Below are positions 1-6,164 of a DNA stretch of 13,454 nt, piece by piece; position 1 is the first letter of the stretch, and each line of letters begins with the position of its first letter. Below the pieces are notes generated by a model. That model was given only the letters and a program-made list of their open reading frames with translations. It made no database searches and was not told the origin of the DNA. Made by a program: the position numbers and the translations under genes. Origin of the DNA: CAVQCX01 sp050050175 (GTDB lineage Bacteria > Pseudomonadota > Gammaproteobacteria > Chromatiales > Chromatiaceae); contig JASFUT010000061.1 in the NCBI GenBank assembly GCA_050050175.1, forward strand, positions 1 to 13,454. The letters run 5' to 3'.

Positions 1-1326
1 GGGCTGCTCCTGGATGAGCCGCTCGAGCTCCCTGAGCCCTTCTTCACGCTCCGTGGCGGCGAGCCGGGCGGCAGCGACCCGGGCGCGCATTCCGTCGTCC
101 GCGGGCGCCAGCGCAGCGGCCCGCTCGAGGTGTTCCAGCCCGGCCCCCACATCCCCGGACATCACAGCTGCCGTCCCGAGCAACGCCAGCACGGCAGGAT
201 CGCCGGGGCGCGCCTCGGCGAGCGGCCGCAGGACGGTGTAGGCTTCGGATGCATCGCCCAAGCGCAGCAGGGCCTCGGCATACAGGCGGCGCCCTGGCCG
301 ATCCGCGGGCTCCATCTGCATGAAACGGCCGAGGTCCCGTCGTGCGCGCTCGTTCTGCCCAATGGCGAGCGCCGACGCTCCCGACACGTACAGTGCGGGC
401 GCGAACTTGTCGGCCACGGCAAGCACAGCCGACATCCGCTCCAGCGCCGAGGCGAAATCACCCTGTCTGTACGCGCTGTATCCCTTGAGAAAGACCGCGT
501 CATAGTCTTTGGGCCGCGCCTCAAGAACCTCGTCGAGATGGCGGTCAGCCTCGTCAAGCTTGCCCAGCTCGATCAGGGCGCGCGCCAGGTCCCTTCGAGC
601 CCACGCCCGATGGGGGTTGGACTCGACGACCTTGCGGAATGCCTCTTCCGCCGCGCCGTAATCCCGGCGATTCAGTGCAAGGTCGCCCTTGAGCCTGAGA
701 ACCTGCGCCTGTTCGGCCCCCACCCCTTGCTCAGCATTCTCCAGATGGAGCTCCGCCATTGACAGGTCGCCCTCCGCCAGGGCCGCCCTCGCCATGCCCA
801 GATACGCCGGCCCGTCATCGGGATGCTCCTCGAGGGCGGCCCGGAACGACTCGCGCGCCGCGTCGATGTCACCGTCCTCAAGCTGGGCCAGCCCGTGCAG
901 AACGTAAACCTGCGCACGTTGCGTACCCGCCGGGGCCTCGGCCGCCCACAGCTCGTTTACCACGCGGTCGGTCTCGCCCAAGGAAAGCCAGACCTCCCCC
1001 AGCGCAAGCCGGGCCTCGATCCATTCCGGATCCAGATCGACGGCCCGCTCGAGCTCCTTCTGCGCAGACCCCAGGTCGCCTATCTCCGCATAGACATTGC
1101 CCAACCGATACCGGAGCCGGGGGCTGCGGGGCGCCTCGAGCACCGCGTTCTTGAGCTCGATGATCGCCGCCCGGTAGTCACCGGCGGCGGTGTGCTTTTC
1201 GGCCTCCACCAGATGGACCGCCGCCTGGCCCTCGACCGAACCGCCGGTCTGGGCCATGGACAGGGAAACGGGCGCGGCACAGGCCGCTGCCGCCAGCAGC
1301 GCTACGAGACCTCGGGGGATTCTCAC
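1..1326 (-). CDS. TPR-repeat exported protein, PrsT-like (partial)
   Basis: The frame stays open for 442 codons from a GTG at 1326 to the left edge of the window, so the C-terminus is missing. AGGGAG lies 9 nt upstream of the GTG; another in-frame GTG 11 codons further upstream is less well placed. Residues 7-25 form a hydrophobic export signal. Cleavage after S-M-A (residue 25) is plausible; the AAAC at 13-16 is a poor lipobox. From about residue 35 on, roughly twelve consecutive 34-residue TPR units can be laid out, with typical G-D-Y/F/L turns and A-x-x-x-L/F helices. The first unit (AAGDYRAAIIELKNAV, then GDLGSAQKELERAV) closely resembles the start of the PrsT family of PEP-CTERM/exosortase-associated TPR proteins. 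TPRs mediate protein-protein contacts, so a periplasmic or outer-membrane scaffold role is inferred. No exosortase or polysaccharide gene is visible in the window. It could also be a generic TPR protein. Confidence 0.85.
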   Translation of the reverse strand, partial: MRIPRGLVALLAAAACAAPVSLSMAQTGGSVEGQAAVHLVEAEKHTAAGDYRAAIIELKNAVLEAPRSPRLRYRLGNVYAEIGDLGSAQKELERAVDLDPEWIEARLALGEVWLSLGETDRVVNELWAAEAPAGTQRAQVYVLHGLAQLEDGDIDAARESFRAALEEHPDDGPAYLGMARAALAEGDLSMAELHLENAEQGVGAEQAQVLRLKGDLALNRRDYGAAEEAFRKVVESNPHRAWARRDLARALIELGKLDEADRHLDEVLEARPKDYDAVFLKGYSAYRQGDFASALERMSAVLAVADKFAPALYVSGASALAIGQNERARRDLGRFMQMEPADRPGRRLYAEALLRLGDASEAYTVLRPLAEARPGDPAVLALLGTAAVMSGDVGAGLEHLERAAALAPADDGMRARVAAARLAATEREEGLRELERLIQEQP

Positions 1327-1395
1327 GGTGATCGACTCCCTAATAATCAGATTCTCCACGCCGCGGCCCCTGGCGACGACGCCTGTTTTCCGGCG

Positions 1396-1426
1396 ATTAT
1401 ACGCGTGTCGGACCCACACCCGTCGA
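1396..1426 (-). promoter_or_regulatory. Putative promoter of the TPR gene
   Basis: The minus strand carries a perfect TATAAT at 1401-1396. A weak -35 candidate, TCGACG at 1426-1421 (4 of 6 to TTGACA), is separated by 19 nt, longer than ideal. Transcription would start near 1389 and give a leader of about 63 nt before the GTG at 1326. The -10 match is strong for such GC-rich DNA; the -35 is not. Confidence 0.4.
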
Positions 1427-1433
1427 TACGCGT
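1399..1433. repeat. Pair of ATACGCGT sites between divergent genes
   Basis: ATACGCGT occurs at 1399-1406 and again at 1426-1433, 27 bp start to start. The core ACGCGT is its own reverse complement. The first copy overlaps the minus-strand TATAAT box; the second ends 2 bp before the ATG of the cyclotransferase gene. This could be a two-site operator serving both genes, or coincidence, since CGCG-containing words are common in GC-rich DNA. Confidence 0.3.
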
Positions 1434-1435
1434 CT

Positions 1436-2263
1436 ATGACTATCCCCCCCCGGGTCAAGAGTCCAGGTCCCATCTCCCGGCTGGCGATCTTCTGGGTGCT
1501 GGTCCTCTGGGCAGCCCCTGGGCCGGCGGCGAGCGTGGCGCGCTACGAGGCCCTGGCCTTGCACGCATTGCCCCACGACACGGCGGCTTTCACCCAGGGG
1601 CTCGTCTACCACGACGGCCACCTCTACGAGAGCACGGGACTCTACGGCGAGTCCACGCTGCGCAAGGTGGAGCCCGACTCCGGACGAGTCATCAAGCGCG
1701 CCGCCCTCCCGGACGGGCTCTTCGGCGAGGGGCTGGCGCTGCTCGACGGGCGGCTGATACAGCTCACCTGGAAGGCGGGCCGTGCCCTCGTGTACCGGGA
1801 GACGGAGGGGGGCTTCGAGCGGCTGGAGGCCGAGGGCTTCGATTATCCCACCCAGGGCTGGGGGCTCACCCACGACGGGCGGCGGCTCATCCTGAGCGAC
1901 GGCACGAGCCGGCTGCGGTTCCTGGACCCCGAGACGGGAGAGCAGAGGGGATCGGTCCAGGTGCGGCTGAACGGCCGCCCGGTGCGCCTGCTCAACGAGC
2001 TGGAGTACGTGGACGGGCGCGTCCTCGCCAACGTCTGGCGTTCCGACCTCATCCTCGTGATCGACCCGGCGGACGGGCAGGTGACCGCCGTGGTGGACGT
2101 GGACCGCGCCGCGCTCCTGGACCCGGCGGAGATGCCGGATCCAGCCGACCAGGCGGACCTCAACGGCATCGCCTGGGACCCCGAGGGCGAGCGCCTGTTC
2201 ATCACCGGAAAGCGCTGGCCCAAGGTGTTCGAGATCGAGCTTCGACGGGCGGACGATTGGTAG
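1436..2263 (+). CDS. Glutaminyl-peptide cyclotransferase (glutamine cyclotransferase family)
   Basis: A 275-residue protein of the bacterial/plant-type glutamine cyclotransferase family, which converts N-terminal glutamine of peptides to pyroglutamate with release of ammonia. Residues 16-27 form a hydrophobic signal core, with likely cleavage near A32, so the enzyme should be periplasmic. Family landmarks in order: FTQGL (52-56), YESTGLYGES (64-73), FGEGL (96-100), QLTWK (109-113), WGLTHDG (142-148), SDGT (154-157), LNELEY (186-191), NVW (199-201), and LNGIAWDP with ITGKRWP near the end. This spacing fits the five-bladed propeller fold known for the family. The ATG at 1436 is chosen because the signal peptide follows it directly; no clear Shine-Dalgarno sequence precedes it. 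The gene is divergent from the TPR gene. The family call is secure; the natural substrate is unknown. Confidence 0.93.
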   Translation: MTIPPRVKSPGPISRLAIFWVLVLWAAPGPAASVARYEALALHALPHDTAAFTQGLVYHDGHLYESTGLYGESTLRKVEPDSGRVIKRAALPDGLFGEGLALLDGRLIQLTWKAGRALVYRETEGGFERLEAEGFDYPTQGWGLTHDGRRLILSDGTSRLRFLDPETGEQRGSVQVRLNGRPVRLLNELEYVDGRVLANVWRSDLILVIDPADGQVTAVVDVDRAALLDPAEMPDPADQADLNGIAWDPEGERLFITGKRWPKVFEIELRRADDW

Positions 2264-2316
2264 GAGCTCAGCAGCGGCCCGCCCGCAGCTGCGTGGCGCG
2301 TCCCGCTCCCGAGCGG

Positions 2317-2340
2317 TTCGCGCTCAGCGAGCGCTCCCAC
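2317..2340 (-). repeat. REP-like palindrome, copy a
   Basis: Read on the minus strand, this 24-nt element starts GTGGGAGCGC and ends GAGCGCGAA. The GGAGCG...CGCGAA layout resembles the REP sequences of Pseudomonas and other GC-rich gammaproteobacteria. The arms GCGCTC and GAGCGC pair perfectly around a 3-nt loop. It opens the first 129-bp unit. Confidence 0.65.
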
Positions 2341-2445
2341 GGGTGGCTCGATCCGGGGTCGCGGTCTGTGGGCAGGTCGGGGTTCAGCCGGACAACCAGG
2401 ACATTCGACGCCGCCGGCCCGCTGAAATACCGCAGGCCGCGGCCC

Positions 2446-2469
2446 TTCGCGCTCAACGAGCGCTCCTAC
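2446..2469 (-). repeat. REP-like palindrome, copy b
   Basis: Same 24-nt element as copy a, with GTAGGAGCGC at its minus-strand start and a loop changed by one base. It opens the second 129-bp unit. The stem bases are unchanged, as expected if the hairpin matters. Confidence 0.65.
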
Positions 2470-2574
2470 GGGTGGCTCGATCCGGGGTCGAGATCCGTGG
2501 GCGGGTCGGACTTCAGCCGGACAATCGCGACACCCGGCTCCACCGTTCCGCTGAAGGACCGCAGGCCGCGACCC

Positions 2575-2598
2575 TTCGCGCTCAGCGAGCGCTCCTGC
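2575..2598 (-). repeat. REP-like palindrome, copy c
   Basis: Same 24-nt element, starting GCAGGAGCGC on the minus strand. After it the 129-bp unit is not continued; 19 nt later the opposite-facing copy d begins. Copies c and d therefore form an inverted pair. Confidence 0.65.
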
Positions 2599-2627
2599 GG
2601 GCTGTCGTAAGCCCGCGGCAGGAGCGC
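2589..2627. repeat. Long hairpin made by REP copies c and d
   Basis: The arm GCGCTCCTGC (2589-2598) pairs perfectly with GCAGGAGCGC (2618-2627). Inside it GGGCT pairs with AGCCC. The result is about 15 bp of stem with one 3-nt bulge and a 6-nt loop, GTCGTA. There is no T-tract on either strand, so it is not a standard intrinsic terminator, though it could end or stabilise transcripts from the cyclotransferase gene upstream. Confidence 0.75.
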
Positions 2628-2641
2628 CTGTCAGGCGCGAA
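2618..2641 (+). repeat. REP-like palindrome, copy d (inverted relative to a-c)
   Basis: The plus strand reads GCAGGAGCGC at the start and AGGCGCGAA at the end, matching copy c except in the loop-proximal stem. The arms GCGCCTG and CAGGCGC pair around a single base (2624-2638); the changed stem bases are compensated on both sides. Confidence 0.65.
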
Positions 2642-2778
2642 CAGATTCGGGCTCAACGCGCGCCCGCACGTGCCTTAGCCCGGACTCGGAGCAGCTGCCC
2701 GCCGGGAGGTCGCGGAAGGGGCAGCCGGGCGGGTATGCTGTGGACGGCCGTCTTGCGGCGCGAGACCACGGACAAGCC

Positions 2779-3618
2779 ATGAAGATCATGTGTCGCCATC
2801 GAAGCACCGATGCGGTCTCCCCTGTCTCCGGGACCTGCGGGATCCCGGCCGCGCCTGTCCGCTCCGCGCTCCGGCGCCTCGGCCTGCTGCTGACCCTGGT
2901 GCTGAGCGCGGCGGCGGGTGCGGATGAGCAGGCGACGCTGCGCGCCGTGACGGACCCGAGCTTCGTGCCCTTTGAGATGATGGACCGCGCATCCGGCGAG
3001 ATGGTCGGCTTCGACATGGACATCCTGCGGGAGGTGGCCCGCCGGGCGGGCTTCGACTACCGGCTCGGGACCATGGACTTCAACGGCATCATCCCGGCCC
3101 TGCAGACCGGGAACGTGGACCTCGCCATCGCCGGGATCACCATCACCGAGGCCCGGGAGCGCATCGTCGACTTCTCGGACCCCTACTACGACTCGGGCCT
3201 GCGGCTTCTGGTGCGCGTCGACAGCGACCTGGGAAGGCTCGAGGACCTGGGGGGCCGCCGGGTGGGGACCAAGATCGGCAGCACCAGCTACGACTTCCTG
3301 CAGCGCAACCTCGGCACGAAAGCGGCGGAGATCGTCCCCTACCCGGGCAGCGCCGACATGTACATGGCGCTGATGTCCGGCAGCCTGGATGCGGTGCTCT
3401 ACGACGCGCCCAACGTGGGCTACTTCGCCCGCACCCGGGGCGGAGGCCGGGTGCGGACCGTGGGACCGCTCTACGAGGGCCAGCAGTACGGCATCGCCCT
3501 GGCCGAGGGCAGCCAATGGCTGGAGGCGGTCAACCGGGCGCTGGCGGCCATGCGCGCCGACGGAACCTACGCCAAGCTCTACGAGCGCTGGTTCGGCGAG
3601 GCGCCCCCGGGCCCCTGA
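2779..3618 (+). CDS. glnH: Glutamine-type ABC transporter periplasmic binding protein
   Basis: A 279-residue family 3 solute-binding protein that would capture a polar amino acid in the periplasm for the adjacent permease. Residues 34-46 are the hydrophobic signal core, with likely cleavage at A-G-A (48). DPSFVPFE (59-66) and GFDMDI (77-82) open lobe 1; MDFNGIIPALQTGNVD (99-114) and GITIT (119-123) match E. coli GlnH closely. R126 aligns with the ligand-binding Arg after GITIT-x-x, and D209 in LYDAPN aligns with the Asp that binds the ligand amino group, so glutamine is the best guess. The about 33-residue stretch before the signal core is unusually long and no strong Shine-Dalgarno sequence is seen. 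ATG 2788 or GTG 2740 are alternative starts; no start codon lies closer to the core. It is the first gene of glnHPQ. Confidence 0.9.
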   Translation: MKIMCRHRSTDAVSPVSGTCGIPAAPVRSALRRLGLLLTLVLSAAAGADEQATLRAVTDPSFVPFEMMDRASGEMVGFDMDILREVARRAGFDYRLGTMDFNGIIPALQTGNVDLAIAGITITEARERIVDFSDPYYDSGLRLLVRVDSDLGRLEDLGGRRVGTKIGSTSYDFLQRNLGTKAAEIVPYPGSADMYMALMSGSLDAVLYDAPNVGYFARTRGGGRVRTVGPLYEGQQYGIALAEGSQWLEAVNRALAAMRADGTYAKLYERWFGEAPPGP

Positions 3619-3646
3619 CGCGCCCGCGGGGGACGGGAGGAGACGC

Positions 3647-4315
3647 TTGGGCACAGGCTTCCAGTTCGACTGGCAGGCGGCCGTCGACGCGCTGCCCTTC
3701 CTGCTGCAGGGCATCCGCTACACCCTGCTGATCTCCTTCGGCGGACTCGCCGTCGGCTTTGTCGTCGGCGTGGCCTTCGGCCTGCTCAGCCTGAGCCCGC
3801 TGCGGACCCTGCGCTGGCCCGCCACCCTGTACGTGGAGGTCTTTCGCGGCACCCCCGTTCTGGTGCAGGTGCTGTTCATCTTCTACGGACTGCCGGAGGT
3901 GATCGGCGGACCCATAGACGCGATCACGGCGGCGGTGGCCGCCATAGCGCTCAACTCCGGCGCCTACATCTCGGAGATCGTGCGCGGGGGCGTGGAGTCC
4001 ATCGACCGGGGACAGACCGAGGCCGGGCTGTCTCTGGGGCTCAGCCGGACCCAGACCTTCGTCCACGTGGTCTGGCCCCAGGCGCTGCGCCGGATGATCC
4101 CGCCCCTGGGGAACCAGGCGATCGTCAGCATCAAGGACACCTCGCTGTTCTCGGTGATCGGCGTCGGCGAGCTTGTGCGTCAGGGCCAGGTGTACATCGC
4201 CACCACCTTCACCGCGTTCGAGGTGTACTCCATGGTGGCGCTCCTGTACCTCGGGATCACGCTGAGCCTCTCGGCGGCGCTGCGATACCTGGAGCGGCGG
4301 GGGGGGCCCGCCTAG
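3647..4315 (+). CDS. glnP: Glutamine-type ABC transporter permease
   Basis: A 222-residue inner-membrane permease of the HisM/GlnP type. The TTG at 3647 is chosen because GGGAGGAG (3635-3642) precedes it at good spacing and family homology begins just after it (GIRYTLLIS, 22-30). Hydrophobic segments lie near residues 25-49, 71-88, 92-104 and in the C-terminal third. The family stretch EVFRGTPVLVQ is at 64-74 and AYISEIVRGGVESIDRGQ at 106-123. It is followed by the EAA loop (EAGLSLGLS from 125, through WPQALRRMIPP), which contacts the ATPase. The gene follows the binding protein by 28 bp, so the two are likely co-transcribed. Confidence 0.92.
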   Translation: MGTGFQFDWQAAVDALPFLLQGIRYTLLISFGGLAVGFVVGVAFGLLSLSPLRTLRWPATLYVEVFRGTPVLVQVLFIFYGLPEVIGGPIDAITAAVAAIALNSGAYISEIVRGGVESIDRGQTEAGLSLGLSRTQTFVHVVWPQALRRMIPPLGNQAIVSIKDTSLFSVIGVGELVRQGQVYIATTFTAFEVYSMVALLYLGITLSLSAALRYLERRGGPA

Positions 4316-4404
4316 GGGCGGAAGGGAATGGAGAGGTTCGAGCATCCGACTGAGGTCGGGCCTGCAGGCGGAGCGAAGGTCGGCCGGTTGGCCGCGGGCG
4401 GTTC

Positions 4405-5151
4405 ATGGAACCCATCGTAGACATCGAGAAGGTCAACAAGCGCTTCGGGGATCTGCACGTGCTGCGGGACCTGGACCTGCGGGTGGCGCCCGGCGAGGTG
4501 GTGGTGGTCATCGGCGCCAGCGGGTCGGGCAAGTCCACCCTGATCCGGTGCATCAACGGCCTGGAGGCGTTCGAGTCGGGCCGCGTCTGCGTGGACGGGC
4601 ACGAGCTGGCGCCCTACGGGCGAAGCCAGCGCTCACTTCGCGCCGTGCGCAGGGAGGTCGGCATGGTGTTCCAGCAGTTCAACCTCTTCCCCCATCGCCG
4701 GGTGCTGGACAATCTGACCCTGGCGCCTCGCCGGGTTCGGGGCTGGCCCCCCGAGCGGGCACAGCAGGCGGCGCGCGCGCTCCTTGATCGGGTGGGGATC
4801 GCCGGACAGGCCGGGAAGTACCCGGCGCAGCTCTCCGGCGGGCAGCAGCAACGGGTGGCCATCGCCCGGGCGCTCGCCATGGAGCCCAGGCTGATGCTCT
4901 TCGACGAGCCCACCTCGGCCCTGGACCCGGAGATGATCGGGGAGGTCCTGGACGTGATGCGCGAGCTCGCCGCCGACGGGATGACCATGATCGTGGTGAG
5001 CCACGAGATGGGCTTCGCCCGGGAGGTGGCGGACCGGGTCGTCTACATGGACGAGGGTCGGGTGCTGGAGGAAGGCCCGCCCGAGCGGATCTTCTCCGAG
5101 CCCGCCCACGAGCGCACCCGCGCCTTCCTCTCCCGGGTGCTCAGGCATTGA
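4405..5151 (+). CDS. glnQ: Glutamine-type ABC transporter ATP-binding protein
   Basis: A 248-residue ATPase that powers the importer, with all catalytic motifs present: Walker A GASGSGKST (37-45), Q-loop VFQQFNLFPH (88-97), signature LSGGQQQR (143-150), Walker B LMLFDEPTSALD (163-174) and the H-loop His at 200 (VVSHEMGFA). Length and motifs are typical of the polar amino-acid GlnQ/HisP group. It lies 89 bp after the permease. That gap holds CGGCC-GGTT-GGCCG (4381-4394), a small hairpin just before the start; the Shine-Dalgarno sequence is weak. No in-frame alternative start exists upstream before a stop codon, so ATG 4405 is the start. Confidence 0.94.
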   Translation: MEPIVDIEKVNKRFGDLHVLRDLDLRVAPGEVVVVIGASGSGKSTLIRCINGLEAFESGRVCVDGHELAPYGRSQRSLRAVRREVGMVFQQFNLFPHRRVLDNLTLAPRRVRGWPPERAQQAARALLDRVGIAGQAGKYPAQLSGGQQQRVAIARALAMEPRLMLFDEPTSALDPEMIGEVLDVMRELAADGMTMIVVSHEMGFAREVADRVVYMDEGRVLEEGPPERIFSEPAHERTRAFLSRVLRH

Positions 5152-5248
5152 GGCTGGCGCAGAGGCTCTCCGTGAGCACTCACTATGATTGTCTTCGGCT
5201 CCCGACGGGGCCTTGGAGGGGATACGCGGCGGGGAGGCGATGGGAATC

Positions 5249-5722
5249 ATGTGGGACTGGCTTCCGGCAGCGCTGAAGGGGCTCGACACGGCGGAGCGCA
5301 CGGCCCGGGCCTTCCGGGGCCTCCAGCGCGGCAGACGCGGTGCCCGCCATGCCCTGCTCGACGAGCTGCGGCACAACGCCACGGTATGCTGGCTGTTCAT
5401 CGAGCGCGACGTCGACCTGGACCGGGTGGTGGCCGAGCTGCGCCACGAGGTCTACGACCGGCTGGCCGGCGAGGGATTCGACTTCGACGTGCTCAGGCGC
5501 GCGCGCATCGCCCCGCACCCGTCTCTGGATCGCACCGGGCTCCAGCCGTTCGTGGGCCGGCGCACCGGGCACCTCGTGCACGCCCTCTATGACCGCATCA
5601 AGGACCTGAAGCTCACCCACCGCCTCAGCGCCGACCACCCGGGGAACCGCTTCCCCCTGCGGGTCCGAAACATCCAGCGGCGCATCCTGCTCCTGCTCTG
5701 GCATCTCCAGGGGGCGCGGTAG
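5249..5722 (+). CDS. Hypothetical protein, predicted helical
   Basis: I do not recognise this 157-residue protein. It has no signal peptide or membrane segment and is rich in charged residues (R, E, D, H), with amphipathic helical patterns throughout. Notable blocks are LLDELRHNATVCWLFIERD, AELRHEVYDRLAGEGFDFDVL and, near the C-terminus, ALYDRIKDLKLTHRL and VRNIQRRILLLLWHL. The coding frame is supported by strong GC bias at third positions and a sensible amino-acid mix. GGGGAGG (5231-5237) lies 11 nt before ATG 5249; the ATG at 5240 is only 2 nt from it and so is less likely. It stands alone, 97 bp after glnQ and 135 bp before the pterin dehydratase gene. It is likely cytoplasmic; function is unknown. 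Confidence 0.72.
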   Translation: MWDWLPAALKGLDTAERTARAFRGLQRGRRGARHALLDELRHNATVCWLFIERDVDLDRVVAELRHEVYDRLAGEGFDFDVLRRARIAPHPSLDRTGLQPFVGRRTGHLVHALYDRIKDLKLTHRLSADHPGNRFPLRVRNIQRRILLLLWHLQGAR

Positions 5723-5764
5723 CCCGGCTGCCCCCTCGGGCGCGGGCGTCGCACCAGGCACGCC

Positions 5765-5779
5765 CCCCGGACGCCGGGG
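5765..5779. terminator. Small GC hairpin after the hypothetical gene
   Basis: CCCCGG-ACG-CCGGGG is a perfect 6-bp stem with a 3-nt loop, 43 bp after the hypothetical gene's stop. No T-tract follows. It may be a weak or Rho-assisted terminator, or chance in GC-rich DNA. Confidence 0.25.
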
Positions 5780-5857
5780 CCGGACCGAAGGGCGGGTATT
5801 GAAGGCCCAGGCTTGCTACAGTTCTGGGCCAGATCGGCAAAGCAACGGGAGGCAGCC

Positions 5858-6160
5858 ATGGCAGAACCCCTGTCGGACGACCAGATCGAGACGCGGCTCA
5901 ACGAGCTCAACGCGAGCGCTTCGGGCGAGAAGTGGAGCGTCCGGGACGGCAAGCTCACCAAGCGGTTCGTGTTCAAGGACTTCGTGCAGGCATTCGGGTT
6001 CATGACCCAGGCGGCGATCCACGCCCAGTCCATGGACCATCACCCGGAGTGGCTCAACGTCTACAAGAAGGTCGACGTCCGGCTCGCCACGCACGAGGCC
6101 GGAGGGATCACCGACCTGGACTTCGAGCTGGCGGGGCGCATGGAATCCGTGGCGGCCTGA
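5858..6160 (+). CDS. phhB: Pterin-4a-carbinolamine dehydratase
   Basis: A 100-residue cytoplasmic enzyme of the PCD/DCoH family, which dehydrates 4a-hydroxytetrahydrobiopterin so the pterin cofactor can be recycled after aromatic amino-acid hydroxylation. The diagnostic core is H61-H62-P63, then Y69, H79 and D88, with the family's spacing. One position departs from the published motif: Q57 stands where E, D, K or H is usual. CGGGAGG (5846-5852) precedes ATG 5858 at good distance. No phenylalanine hydroxylase gene is in the window, so it could serve another pterin-dependent step or only metabolite repair. The next gene starts 4 bp after its stop, suggesting coupled translation. Confidence 0.93.
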   Translation: MAEPLSDDQIETRLNELNASASGEKWSVRDGKLTKRFVFKDFVQAFGFMTQAAIHAQSMDHHPEWLNVYKKVDVRLATHEAGGITDLDFELAGRMESVAA

Positions 6161-6164
6161 GGCC

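Larger units (their letters stand above)
2317..2598. repeat. 129-bp tandem repeat array (about 2.2 units)
   Basis: Two full units, 2317-2445 and 2446-2574, and the first 24 bp of a third (2575-2598) follow each other without a gap. By eye the two full units differ at about 21 of 129 positions with no indels; most differences cluster in one 25-bp stretch near the end. Each unit opens with the inverted repeat GCGCTC-A(A/G)C-GAGCGC and ends with CCGCAGGCCGCG. Later in each unit TTCAGCCGGA faces a near-complementary TTCCGCTGAA or GCCCGCTGAA, giving a second possible hairpin. The period is a multiple of three, so long open frames run through it, but they look non-coding: on the minus strand one copy reads TGG where the other reads TAG. 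Flanks 2264-2316 and 2642-2778 show no gene. Confidence 0.85.

Noticed and set aside
2268..2456. Minus-strand small protein through the REP-like repeats
   Set aside because: The next repeat copy has a TAG at the equivalent codon, and the sequence is explained by the palindromic repeat; such frames are often mis-annotated as genes.
823..2610. Long plus-strand open frame of 595 codons
   Set aside because: It runs antisense to the TPR gene, then out of frame through the cyclotransferase and the repeats. Its product is low-complexity and rich in R, G and P, typical of shadow frames in GC-rich DNA.
2317..2641. CRISPR array
   Set aside because: The repeats are spaced by 105 bp of sequence that is itself mostly repeated, so there are no unique spacers of CRISPR length, and no cas gene is present.
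2343..2678. Plus-strand 111-codon frame through the repeats
   Set aside because: It is open because the unit is a multiple of three and GC-rich; it has no ribosome site and no family signal.
2734..2739. TATGCT as a -10 box for glnH
   Set aside because: No matching -35 or sigma-54 GG...GC pair was found at the required spacing.
5184..5189. TATGAT as a -10 box for the hypothetical gene
   Set aside because: No acceptable -35 lies 15-19 nt upstream, so it was not called.
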